This document shows, in pieces, positions 50,869 through 58,468 of a stretch of 64,000 nucleotides of DNA (the first letter of the stretch is position 1; each line of letters opens with the position of its first letter). This stretch comes from NORP240 sp965222175 (GTDB taxonomy: Bacteria; Pseudomonadota; Gammaproteobacteria; Pseudomonadales; Pseudohongiellaceae). The DNA lies in the NCBI GenBank assembly GCA_965222175.1, contig OZ244938.1, positions 496,001 to 560,000 of the forward strand, read 5' to 3'. The translations under genes were made by a program, and so were the position numbers. The notes beneath the pieces are model-generated. The model had not been told where the DNA came from. It did not search any database and saw only the letters and a list, made by a program, of their open reading frames with translations.

Positions 50869-51093
50869 TTATCCCCGTGATGATCTGGGGTCTTTGCTTC
50901 TGGGGTAGGTGCGCTCTTCCTGGATCTGGCCGTTTTGTTTGTGAATCTTGACTGAGCCGCTGCGGCTTTCCATGAACGCTCTTGTCTTCTCAATCGCCTC
51001 TGCTTTTGTCTTCGCGGTTAAAGAGGCGCGCTGGCCGCCTTGCCGTGTGAGTTTCCAAAGATCATCTTCTTTCGTGATGTGGTAATTATCCAT
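50869..51093 (-). CDS. DUF2188-family protein
   Basis: A 74-residue basic protein. The DUF2188 pattern is present: MDNYHITKEDDLWKLTRQGG, then TKAEAIEKTRAFMESR and a late GSVKIHKQNGQIQEERTY. The fold is small alpha/beta; function unknown. Family members are common next to defence genes and on mobile elements. It lies 45 bases upstream of the 250-residue protein gene on the same strand. Confidence 0.75.
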   Translation of the reverse strand: MDNYHITKEDDLWKLTRQGGQRASLTAKTKAEAIEKTRAFMESRSGSVKIHKQNGQIQEERTYPRSKDPRSSRG

Positions 51094-51474
51094 AGGGGAA
51101 CAACCTCGCTTTGTGGATCAATGAGCAGCTTGTCTGGTTCATGGGGTTTAATTCCAAAATTTCAACGCCGGTTGAATTTTAAAGACCCGTGAGGGGGAAG
51201 GATCTGTTGCCGGAACTTGCCAACAAATATGAAGAAGTTTGCTGTCGGGGCAAACTCATACACAGTATCCGCATCGCCCCGACTTAATTAAAGGTCAAAT
51301 GCAGGGGCTTGCCACCCCCCCACATTCAAGAAAAATGACGGTTTCTATCCCAAGGGCCAGACACTCCGCAATTTTTCTGGAATGTTTCACCCCCGTCGGT
51401 TCGCCACCTGGCAGAGGTTCATGCGCGGCGCAGGTGCTGCGTTGAAACCTCAAATCCGACGAAGGGGAAAAACT
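51094..51474. other. Gene-free leader of the ardA-like gene
   Basis: About 380 bases without a supported gene. It includes CACCCCCGTCGGTTCGCCACC at about 51387 and a GAAGGGGAA ribosome-binding site before the next ATG. The divergent arrangement means promoters for both DUF2188 and ardA-like genes must lie here. Confidence 0.45.
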
Positions 51475-51852
51475 ATGTGTGATGAAATCAGAATCTATGT
51501 CGCAGATCTGGCAGCTTATAACAACGGCAAACTACACGGGGTTTGGATCAATGCCTGTGATGAGCTGGACGAAATTCACCGCCAGGTCCAGGCCATGCTC
51601 AAGGACAGTCCGGAAGCCGATGCAGAGGAATGGGCCATTCACGATTACGAGGGCTTTGGCGGCTATCCCTTAAGTGAATATCAGGGTCTCGACTCCGCCC
51701 ATGAAATCGCCTGTTTCATCAATGAGCACGGCGAAATTGCAGGAGAGTTATTGAGCCATTTTGGCGGAAACCTTGAACACCCTAAAACAGATCTCAACAA
51801 CATGGAATCATTGGCACACTTTGGATCGACTATTCGATACAGAAACGGCTAA
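51475..51852 (+). CDS. ardA: ArdA-like antirestriction protein, short C-terminus
   Basis: A 125-residue protein from the ATG at 51475, behind GAAGGGGAAAAACT. The ArdA signature IRIYVADLAAYNNGKLHG with VWINACDE is clear, followed by EWAIHDYEGFGGYPLSEYQG. ArdA is a DNA mimic that blocks type I restriction enzymes during transfer. Usual ArdA proteins are about 165-170 residues with an acidic C-terminal domain; this one loses register after HFGGNLEHPKTDL and ends in a short FGSTIRYRNG tail. A deletion probably shortened the third domain, so activity is uncertain. Confidence 0.75.
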   Translation: MCDEIRIYVADLAAYNNGKLHGVWINACDELDEIHRQVQAMLKDSPEADAEEWAIHDYEGFGGYPLSEYQGLDSAHEIACFINEHGEIAGELLSHFGGNLEHPKTDLNNMESLAHFGSTIRYRNG

Positions 51853-51978
51853 AAGCGGGTCTATTGCGCATGCAATTCAACACGCGTTTGTCAGGTAGTT
51901 CCCGGCTAACAGATTATGACAGAGAGAGGTTGAAAAGCTTACAGCGGGTCAGTGTGAGTGGCTAAAATTTCAATTCTG

Positions 51979-52008
51979 CGTTCCACTCACGTTCCACTGG
52001 CGTTCCAC
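51979..52008 (+). repeat. Three direct repeats with 11-base spacing near island end
   Basis: CGTTCCAC occurs at 51979, 51990 and 52001, one helical turn apart. The position, about 115 bases from the 3' end of tRNA-Leu, is where tyrosine recombinase arm sites or excisionase sites of a tRNA-targeted island are expected. Confidence 0.5.
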
Positions 52009-52056
52009 AGAAGGGACAATTTGAGACGATGAGAGACAAGCGGTCGAGACGCTATA

Positions 52057-52093
52057 AACAAAAAAACCATTTAAGAATCAGCATCTTAAATGG
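52057..52093 (-). terminator. Rho-independent terminator after tRNA-Leu
   Basis: Read on the minus strand: CCATTTAAGA, loop, TCTTAAATGG, then a run of seven T. It lies about 30 bases downstream of the tRNA on its own strand. Confidence 0.8.
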
Positions 52094-52123
52094 TCTCTCG
52101 TGGTCTTTCGAAGTTTTTTGAGA

Positions 52124-52210
52124 TGGTGCCCAGGAGAGGACTTGAACCTCCACGACCTTTCGATCACTAGCACCTGAAGCTAGCGTGTCTACCAATTTCA
52201 CCACCTGGGC
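52124..52210 (-). tRNA. leu tRNA: tRNA-Leu (anticodon CAG)
   Basis: 87 bases with encoded CCA. The acceptor GCCCAGG pairs with CCTGGGC; the anticodon stem CTAGC/GCTAG encloses TTCAGGT with anticodon CAG; a long variable arm and the GGTTCAAGTCC T-loop are present. It is the boundary between island and conserved chromosome, with its 3' end facing the island, the usual polarity for integration into a tRNA gene. Confidence 0.95.
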
Positions 52211-52329
52211 ACAGGCAATTCAGGCAGGGACGCAACTGTACCCAGACGATTCCACGCTGTCAATATGTTGCCCGGCCTGTGTATACTGGAGTTTTATTCA
52301 GCCGCCAGGCAGCTAAAAAGCAGTTTTAA

Positions 52330-54834
52330 ATGGCAAAATCCCGTAAACGGAAAGACCCTTACGCACAGCGTGAGGCGCAGAACTACGACCAGCCCATACC
52401 CAGCCGCGAGTATATCCTCAGCGTACTCGCCGAAGTTTCCGCTCCCATAGACCATCCCTCCCTCTGCGAGCAGCTGGATCTGCACTCGGAAGTTGAACAG
52501 GAAGCGTTGCGCCGGCGTCTGATCGCCATGGCCAGGGACGGGCAGCTGATCAGTAATCGGCGCGGACGCTATGGGCTGGCCGATCGCATGGAACTCATCA
52601 AGGGGCGTGTCCAGGGAAACCGGGATGGAGCCGGTTACTTTATACCTAACGATGGGTCCGAAGACCTGTACCTGCCCCCCGCTGAAATGCAGAAAGTCTT
52701 TGACGGGGATGTCGTACTGGCGCGTTTTGCCGGTATCGGCAGTCGCGGACGTCGTGAGGGCATGATCGCAGAAATCCTGCAGCGAAATTTTACCCAGGTG
52801 GTGGGACGGTACTACTCGGACAGCGGCATCGGCATCCTCGTACCGGCAAACAGACGGATAACCCACGAGATTCTCGTGCCTGACAGGGAGAAACGAGACG
52901 CCCGGGACGGCCAGTTCGTTGTCGGTGAGATCACCGCCTATCCGTCTCCACGTAAACAGCCCATGGCCAGAATCGTGGAGATACTCGGTGATACCACGAC
53001 GCCGGGGTTGGAAATAGACATCGCGGTGCGCAGTTATGGCCTGCCGCACCAGTGGCCGGATGAAGTCAGCAGGCAGGCAGATGAAATTGAAGATTCCGTC
53101 AACCCGGAGGAACTGCAGCATCGCCACGACCTGCGCCATCTTCCGTTTGTCACTATTGATGGAGAGGATGCCAAGGACTTTGACGATGCCGTGTATGCCG
53201 AAGCACAAGGTGACGGCTGGCGCCTGATGGTGGCCATTGCCGACGTGTCCCACTATGTAAAAGTGACCACTCCCCTGGATGAAGAGGCCGTGGAAAGAGG
53301 GAATTCGGTCTACTTCCCCGGCCATGTCATCCCCATGTTGCCGGAATCCCTGTCCAATGGCATCTGTTCACTGAAACCCGAGGAAGATCGACTGGTAATG
53401 GTCTGCGAATTGACAATTGCGGCCAATGGCAAGGTCACTGACTACCGATTTCTTGAAGGCGTGATCCATTCTCATGCCCGCCTGACCTACACAGAAGTCG
53501 CAGACCTGCTGGAGCCGGCCGAGGCTGAAATCGGTCTGCGACTTCAAGCGCGCCTGCAAAAGCGCCATGAATCACTCGTTGATCACCTGCAGACTCTTTA
53601 TGGGCTGTACCAGCAGCTGCGGGAGGCGCGGGAAAGAGCCGGGGCGCTGGATTTCGATACCACCGAGACCCGTATCGTGTTTGGCGAAGACAGGCGCATC
53701 AAGGAAATAGTGCCGGTTGTCAGAACCTGTGCCCACCGCCTGGTCGAGGAATGCATGCTCTGCGCCAACGTGGCGGCAGCCAGATTGCTGCAGGACTCCG
53801 GGCTGCCGGTGCTGTACCGCGTGCACGCCGGCCCCGGCAGTGAAAAGCTGGAAGCCCTGCGGGACTACCTGGCCGAAATGGGGCTGTTTCTCGGTGGCGG
53901 TGACAAACCCAGTTCTGCCGATTACCAGGCATTGTTGACGGCGGTGGCGGAACGGCCGGACGCCCACTTACTCCACACCATGGTTATCCGTTCGATGATG
54001 CAGGCGGTGTACCAGCCCGAAAACATCGGTCATTTCGGCCTGGGATTCGCCGTCTATACCCACTTTACCTCGCCAATTCGCCGTTACCCCGACCTGCTGG
54101 TGCACCGGGCAATCAGGCTGCTGTTGCGCAGCAGGAAAAAAAATGCACACCTGGTGAAAATCGCCGCAGCCGGAAAGCTGGACAAGGCGCAGATATACCC
54201 CTACAGCGCCAGAGACATGGAACAGTTGGGGGAAAGCTGTTCGGTTTCCGAGCGGCGAGCGGACGCGGCCAGCTATGAAGTCGTCGACTGGCTGAAATGT
54301 GAGTACATGCAAAGCCGCGTCGGGGACGAATTCGACGGCACGGTGGCAAGTGTCACCGGCTTCGGACTGTTCGTGGAACTGGACGGAATTTACATTGAAG
54401 GGTTGGTGCACATCACCGCCCTGGATAATGATTATTACCATTTCGATGCCATCAGCCACGTGCTCACCGGCGAACGCACCGGCAAGCGCTACCACATGGG
54501 GGACAGTGTCCGTGTGCAGGTGGCGGCAGTCAGTCTTGATGAACGCAAGATTGACCTGGTGATGGTCGGGGCCAGCCCGGGTCGTCAACGCGCGACCAGG
54601 ACCGATTCCCGCAAGCGGGGCAGAAAGGCCGGCCCGTCGACGGGTCGCCAGCCGGCTGCCGGCGGGAAGTCGGGCCAGGAAAGTGGCGGAGCCGGGAAAA
54701 AGCCGGCCAGGCAATCCGTCAGCGGCAGGAAAAAAAGCGGAAAAGGGACCAGAACCGGTAGCGGCAAGCCTGCCGGGAGCGGACCTGGTGGCAACACTCA
54801 GGCCCGGCGGGGAAGAAGGCGCAAGAAGAATTGA
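52330..54834 (+). CDS. rnr: Ribonuclease R
   Basis: An 834-residue processive 3'-5' exoribonuclease. It has N-terminal helix-turn-helix (SREYILSVLAEVSAPIDHPS) and cold-shock domains, the RNB core with IDGEDAKDFDDAVYAE (about 277-292, metal-binding Asp) and HFTSPIRRYPDLLVHR, then an S1 domain (DGTVASVTGFGLFVELDGIY, about 670-750) and a basic, Gly/Lys-rich tail of about 85 residues. It degrades structured RNA and takes part in trans-translation and rRNA quality control. It is the first chromosomal gene after the island, upstream of rlmB as in many gammaproteobacteria. Confidence 0.96.
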   Translation: MAKSRKRKDPYAQREAQNYDQPIPSREYILSVLAEVSAPIDHPSLCEQLDLHSEVEQEALRRRLIAMARDGQLISNRRGRYGLADRMELIKGRVQGNRDGAGYFIPNDGSEDLYLPPAEMQKVFDGDVVLARFAGIGSRGRREGMIAEILQRNFTQVVGRYYSDSGIGILVPANRRITHEILVPDREKRDARDGQFVVGEITAYPSPRKQPMARIVEILGDTTTPGLEIDIAVRSYGLPHQWPDEVSRQADEIEDSVNPEELQHRHDLRHLPFVTIDGEDAKDFDDAVYAEAQGDGWRLMVAIADVSHYVKVTTPLDEEAVERGNSVYFPGHVIPMLPESLSNGICSLKPEEDRLVMVCELTIAANGKVTDYRFLEGVIHSHARLTYTEVADLLEPAEAEIGLRLQARLQKRHESLVDHLQTLYGLYQQLREARERAGALDFDTTETRIVFGEDRRIKEIVPVVRTCAHRLVEECMLCANVAAARLLQDSGLPVLYRVHAGPGSEKLEALRDYLAEMGLFLGGGDKPSSADYQALLTAVAERPDAHLLHTMVIRSMMQAVYQPENIGHFGLGFAVYTHFTSPIRRYPDLLVHRAIRLLLRSRKKNAHLVKIAAAGKLDKAQIYPYSARDMEQLGESCSVSERRADAASYEVVDWLKCEYMQSRVGDEFDGTVASVTGFGLFVELDGIYIEGLVHITALDNDYYHFDAISHVLTGERTGKRYHMGDSVRVQVAAVSLDERKIDLVMVGASPGRQRATRTDSRKRGRKAGPSTGRQPAAGGKSGQESGGAGKKPARQSVSGRKKSGKGTRTGSGKPAGSGPGGNTQARRGRRRKKN

Positions 54835-54928
54835 GACGACCACGGCGGCAAAGCGCCTCGTCAGTGAACTCGCCTGAAAGCCAGAGTATTTCCACAGTTA
54901 ATTAAAGGTTCCTTAAAGGAGTGGTTGT

Positions 54929-55690
54929 ATGGCTTCCCATGAGGAGCGGGTGGCAGGCATTCATGCGGTCCGTGCGCTGCTCAGGAAGAATCCGCGCAGT
55001 GTCAGGCTGTTACAGGTGGCCGATGGTCGGCAGGACAGCCGGATCGATGAACTGACTGCGCTGGCTGCCGGGGCCGGTATCCCGGTAGAACAGGTTTCCA
55101 GGCAGCAGCTTGATCAGCAGGGTGCCGGCCGGCACCAGGGCGTAATCGCCCTGGCTGAATCGCCGGGCAGGACAAAAACCGATAAGGATCTTCGCCGGTT
55201 GCTGGATGAATTACCCCATGCGCCGCTGCTGCTGGTGCTCGACGAGGTCACTGATCCACATAATCTCGGTGCCTGTCTGCGCACTGCCGATGCGGCCGGG
55301 GTTGATGCCGTGATCATTCCCAGGGACCGTTCAGCGACTCTCAATACCACAGTGCGCAAGGTTGCCAGTGGTGCTGCAGAAACGGTAGCACTGGTGGCGG
55401 TAACCAACCTGAGCCGTACTCTCAATGATCTCAAGGAGCGGGGAATTTGGCTGTGTGGAGCCGCGGGCGAGGCGACCACGAGTCTTTATGCCCAGGATCT
55501 GACCGGTTCCCTGGCAATTGTCCTGGGGGCTGAGGGCAGGGGATTGCGCAGGCTGACCCGGGAAACCTGTGACTACCTGGTCGCCATCCCCATGGCCGGG
55601 ACGGTGGCCAGCCTCAATGTGTCGGTTGCGGCCGGTATCTGCCTGTTCGAGGCAGTACGGCAACGTCGTCCGGGTAATGCATCGGCCTGA
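54929..55690 (+). CDS. rlmB: 23S rRNA 2'-O-methyltransferase RlmB
   Basis: A 253-residue SpoU-family enzyme that methylates the 2'-OH of G2251 in 23S rRNA (E. coli numbering). The N-terminal substrate-binding part starts AGIHAVRALLRKNPRS; the knotted SPOUT domain has the three motifs EVTDPHNLGACLRTADAAG, LVLGAEGRGLRRL and IPMAGTVASLNVSVAAGICL. The start ATG follows AAGGAG. The position after rnr is the standard gammaproteobacterial arrangement. Confidence 0.96.
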   Translation: MASHEERVAGIHAVRALLRKNPRSVRLLQVADGRQDSRIDELTALAAGAGIPVEQVSRQQLDQQGAGRHQGVIALAESPGRTKTDKDLRRLLDELPHAPLLLVLDEVTDPHNLGACLRTADAAGVDAVIIPRDRSATLNTTVRKVASGAAETVALVAVTNLSRTLNDLKERGIWLCGAAGEATTSLYAQDLTGSLAIVLGAEGRGLRRLTRETCDYLVAIPMAGTVASLNVSVAAGICLFEAVRQRRPGNASA

Positions 55691-55814
55691 GACCCCGGCT
55701 GTCGGGCCGCAAGCGGCCGGGCCGGCAGGGCAGGTTCGCGGACACTCCCGGTGTCAGCCGGATCCACGGGCCCGTTGAAAGTGACCGCCACCACCGCCCG
55801 GTGGTGTAAAAACG

Positions 55815-55843
55815 TTGCATATCGTTACCAGTTTCTCTAGAAT
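55815..55843 (+). promoter_or_regulatory. Sigma-70-type promoter of the rpsF operon
   Basis: TTGCAT (55815-55820) and TAGAAT (55838-55843) are separated by 17 bases. It lies about 115 bases before rpsF, leaving room for a regulatory leader. Confidence 0.55.
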
Positions 55844-55907
55844 TCCGGCTCTTTTAATTCGGGGGCGGTCTTGAGATCGCGCCTGTTAACCTGCCAACTC
55901 CTTGTCT

Positions 55908-55931
55908 TACCGCGCACCCGGTGTGCTTGAC
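55908..55931 (+). promoter_or_regulatory. Possible S6:S18 autoregulatory leader hairpin
   Basis: TACCGCGCACCCGGTGTGCTT folds as GCGCAC-CCG-GTGTGC with ACCG before and GACGG after. Known S6:S18 leaders have a stem with exposed CCG and ACCG that mimics the rRNA site. The match is by eye only. Confidence 0.35.
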
Positions 55932-55959
55932 GGAAGACTTCAACCCGGAAGGAGAGTCA

Positions 55960-56457
55960 ATGAGACACTACGAAGTAGTCTTTCTCGTGCACCCTGATCA
56001 AAGTGAACAGGTGTCGGGAATGATCGAAAAATACACCCAGCTGGTCAATGACAGTGGTGGCAAGGTCCATCGCCTGGAAGACTGGGGAAGACGTCAGCTG
56101 GCCTATCCCATCAACAAGATTCACAAGGCACATTACGTGCTGCTGAATATCGAGTGTGGCCAGGAGATCCTGGACGAATTGACCACGCTGTTCCGCTATA
56201 ACGATGCGGTGATTCGCAACCTTGTTGTCAAGATGAAAGAGGCTGTCAGCGAAGAGTCCTTTATTCTCAAGCAGGAACGGGAATCCAAGGAGCGCCGTGC
56301 CAGAGCCGAACAACGTCGTAAAATGGAAGAGAAAGCCGCGGTTGCCGCCGCTGAAAAGGCAGCAGCAAAGAAGCGTGAAGAGGAAGCCAGCGACGACAAT
56401 TCGGCCGATGATGCAGACGATGGCGAAGCCGCCGTGGCTGAAGCTGACGACGATTAG
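55960..56457 (+). CDS. rpsF: 30S ribosomal protein S6
   Basis: A 165-residue protein from the ATG at 55960 behind GGAAGGAG. The S6 fold is clear: MRHYEVVFLVHPDQ, LEDWGRRQLAYPINKIHKAHYVL and FRYNDAVIRNLVVKMK. It binds 16S rRNA with S18 in the platform. Residues after about 115 form a Lys/Glu/Ala-rich helix followed by an acidic tail (SDDNSADDADDGEAAVAEAD), making it about 30 residues longer than E. coli S6. Confidence 0.97.
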   Translation: MRHYEVVFLVHPDQSEQVSGMIEKYTQLVNDSGGKVHRLEDWGRRQLAYPINKIHKAHYVLLNIECGQEILDELTTLFRYNDAVIRNLVVKMKEAVSEESFILKQERESKERRARAEQRRKMEEKAAVAAAEKAAAKKREEEASDDNSADDADDGEAAVAEADDD

Positions 56458-56487
56458 AACTCTAGAGAGAATAGTGAGTGATTGATT

Positions 56488-56718
56488 ATGGCGCGTTATT
56501 TCAGACGACGTAAGTTCTGTAAGTTTACAGCTGAAGGTATCAAGGAAATTGACTACAAGGACCTTGAAACCCTGAAGGCCTACGTTTCCGAGACTGGCAA
56601 AATTGTTCCCAGTCGCATTACCGGTACCAAGGCCCGCTATCAGCGACAGCTGGCCACCGCGGTGAAAAGAGCCCGTTACCTGGCACTGATCCCCTACACG
56701 GACAGTCACCAGGTTTAG
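56488..56718 (+). CDS. rpsR: 30S ribosomal protein S18
   Basis: A 76-residue protein. MARYFRRRKFCKFTAEG, then VPSRITGTKARYQRQLATAVKRARYLALIPY, is the standard S18 sequence. The ATG at 56488 is preferred over that at 56482 because MARYF is the conserved N-terminus. It lies 30 bases after rpsF; the two products form a heterodimer on 16S rRNA. Confidence 0.97.
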   Translation: MARYFRRRKFCKFTAEGIKEIDYKDLETLKAYVSETGKIVPSRITGTKARYQRQLATAVKRARYLALIPYTDSHQV

Positions 56719-56730
56719 CAGACGTCACCC

Positions 56731-57573
56731 GTGATGCGCAGCCTCGCCGAATTCGTCATGAAAGGTCGCAGGCAGGCCATTCTGGCGGTGGTACTGACGG
56801 GTGCCATCCCGCTGATTTATTTTATCAGCCCGGTTATCGTCGGCCTGGTGCTGCTGCGTAAAGGACTGGCGGAGGCGGCCCTGGTTCTGGGCTGGGCAAT
56901 ACTGGCGCTGGCAATCTGGACGCTCTATCCCAGCCTGTCGCTGGGTCAGCCCGCCAACCTGTTGCCGTTTCTGCTGCTGATTTCGGTAACTGCCCTGGCC
57001 GCGGTGTTGAGAGCGTCGCAGTCCTGGCAGCTGACGGTCCTGCTGGCCGTTGTCGTGGGACTCGTGTTCGAGGCCTACTTGAGGATTGAACCGGTTGTCG
57101 TTGATACCCTGCTTGAGCAGCTGAATCAGCTGATGCTGCAGAGCAATGTCAACCAGGAAGTAAGTCGTAACGAGCTGGTGGCACTGATTGCCACGATCCA
57201 GACAGCGATGACCATGTTGCTGTTGATCTGGGCAAGATGGCTTCAGGCCATGCTGTACAATCCGGGAGGCTTTCGGGAAGAGTTCCACGGCCTGCGTATT
57301 GAGAACAAGGCGGCATTACCCCTGGTATTGCTGCTGTTGCTGTCCGGTCTGGGCGCCGGGTTGCCGGAAACCTGGTACGGCTATTTTGCCATGCCGCTGA
57401 TGTTTGCCGGTGCGGCACTGGTGCATGCCACCGTGGCGATGAAACAGTTGTCGCCACTGTGGCTGTTCGCCTTTTACCTGGTGCTGCCGGTGATAGTGCA
57501 GTTCCTGGTGCTGCTGGCGCTGGTGGACAGCTGGTACGATTTTAGAAAACAAATGCGCGGTGGCACTGTTTAG
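56731..57573 (+). CDS. DUF2232-type integral membrane protein
   Basis: A 280-residue protein with about seven to eight transmembrane helices (ILAVVLTGAIPLIYFI, LVLGWAILALAIWTL, LLPFLLLISVTALAAVL, MTMLLLIWARWLQAML, LPLVLLLLLSGLGAG, FAFYLVLPVIVQFLVLLA). Located between rpsR and rplI, as in Pseudomonadales and relatives, where it is conserved but of unknown function. Confidence 0.8.
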   Translation: MMRSLAEFVMKGRRQAILAVVLTGAIPLIYFISPVIVGLVLLRKGLAEAALVLGWAILALAIWTLYPSLSLGQPANLLPFLLLISVTALAAVLRASQSWQLTVLLAVVVGLVFEAYLRIEPVVVDTLLEQLNQLMLQSNVNQEVSRNELVALIATIQTAMTMLLLIWARWLQAMLYNPGGFREEFHGLRIENKAALPLVLLLLLSGLGAGLPETWYGYFAMPLMFAGAALVHATVAMKQLSPLWLFAFYLVLPVIVQFLVLLALVDSWYDFRKQMRGGTV

Positions 57574-57625
57574 CAACGGTTAACCGGCAGCCGGGCAGAT
57601 AGATTTGAGAGAATGAGGTTTTACC

Positions 57626-58207
57626 ATGAATGTCATATTGCTGGAAAAACTCGGTAAGCTGGGCGACATCGGCGACGTGGCCGATGTCAAGTCAGGCTAC
57701 GCCAGGAATTACCTGTTCCCCAGCGGAATCGCCATCCCCGCTACCAAGAAGAACCTGTCGGAATTCGAGCAGCGCAAGTCCGAACTGATTGCCGCGCATA
57801 ACGAGAAGATGGCTGCTGCCCAGGCACGGGCCAAGAAGATCGACGGTCTTGAACTTACCATCGAGGTCAACGCCTCCGAAGAAGGTAAACTCTTCGGCTC
57901 CGTGGGTACCAAGGAAATTGCCGACGCGGTGGTCGCCGCCGGCGGTGACACGGATAAGAGCGAGGTGCAACTGCCACATGGAGTGATCAGGGAAACCGGC
58001 AGTTACGATATCAGCTTCGATCTCGGCTTCGATATCCAGGTGGACATCAAGCTGCTGGTCGTCAGTCAGGACGGTGCCACTCCGCCCATTGTCGAGCCGG
58101 AAACCGGTGAAGAGCTCGCCCTGACGGAAGATGAGGCTGCCGGCGATACCGAGGTCGAGGATTCAGGGGAAGCCACGGCCGGTGACGACCAGGGCAAGGC
58201 TGAGTAA
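57626..58207 (+). CDS. rplI: 50S ribosomal protein L9
   Basis: A 193-residue protein. The N-terminal domain has MNVILLEKLGKLGDIGDVAD, VKSGYARNYLFPSGIAIPAT; the long central helix and the C-terminal domain with EEGKLFGSVGTKEIADAV follow. It binds 23S rRNA at the L1 stalk base. The usual length is about 150 residues; here an acidic tail of about 40 residues (PETGEELALTEDEAAGDTEV and on) is added, a pattern shared with S6 in this operon. Confidence 0.97.
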   Translation: MNVILLEKLGKLGDIGDVADVKSGYARNYLFPSGIAIPATKKNLSEFEQRKSELIAAHNEKMAAAQARAKKIDGLELTIEVNASEEGKLFGSVGTKEIADAVVAAGGDTDKSEVQLPHGVIRETGSYDISFDLGFDIQVDIKLLVVSQDGATPPIVEPETGEELALTEDEAAGDTEVEDSGEATAGDDQGKAE

Positions 58208-58468
58208 CACAGATTATGGCCCCGGGGCGCAGACCGGTACCAAGGTCCGGTCCGGTGTCAGCAGGCGTCGCTGCCGGCCCGTGATCAGGACATCGCCGAT
58301 GGCCACGTGATCACCACCGAGAAGTTGGTGCAAGGCGGTAACGATTACGATACATTTAAACACCGTAGGGATGCGTCCCTGCGGTGTTTTTTTATTGGTG
58401 CCTTGTTCCCGGGCAACCCGATCGGCACGATGCCCGTCATCCAATCAACCTGACTTGATACACAGACC
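58208..58468. other. rplI-dnaB intergenic region
   Basis: Contains the terminator at 58358-58394 and presumably the dnaB promoter after it. No gene is supported; open frames on either strand are shadows. Confidence 0.6.
58358..58394 (+). terminator. Rho-independent terminator of the ribosomal protein operon
   Basis: AACACCGTAGGGA, loop TGCG, TCCCTGCGGTGTT, then a run of T. A 13-base stem with one wobble, 150 bases after rplI. Confidence 0.92.

Noticed and set aside
53968..54843. Long minus-strand frames within rnr, dnaB, radA and the transfer genes
   Set aside because: They are mirror frames of GC-rich coding sequence, lacking starts and domains.
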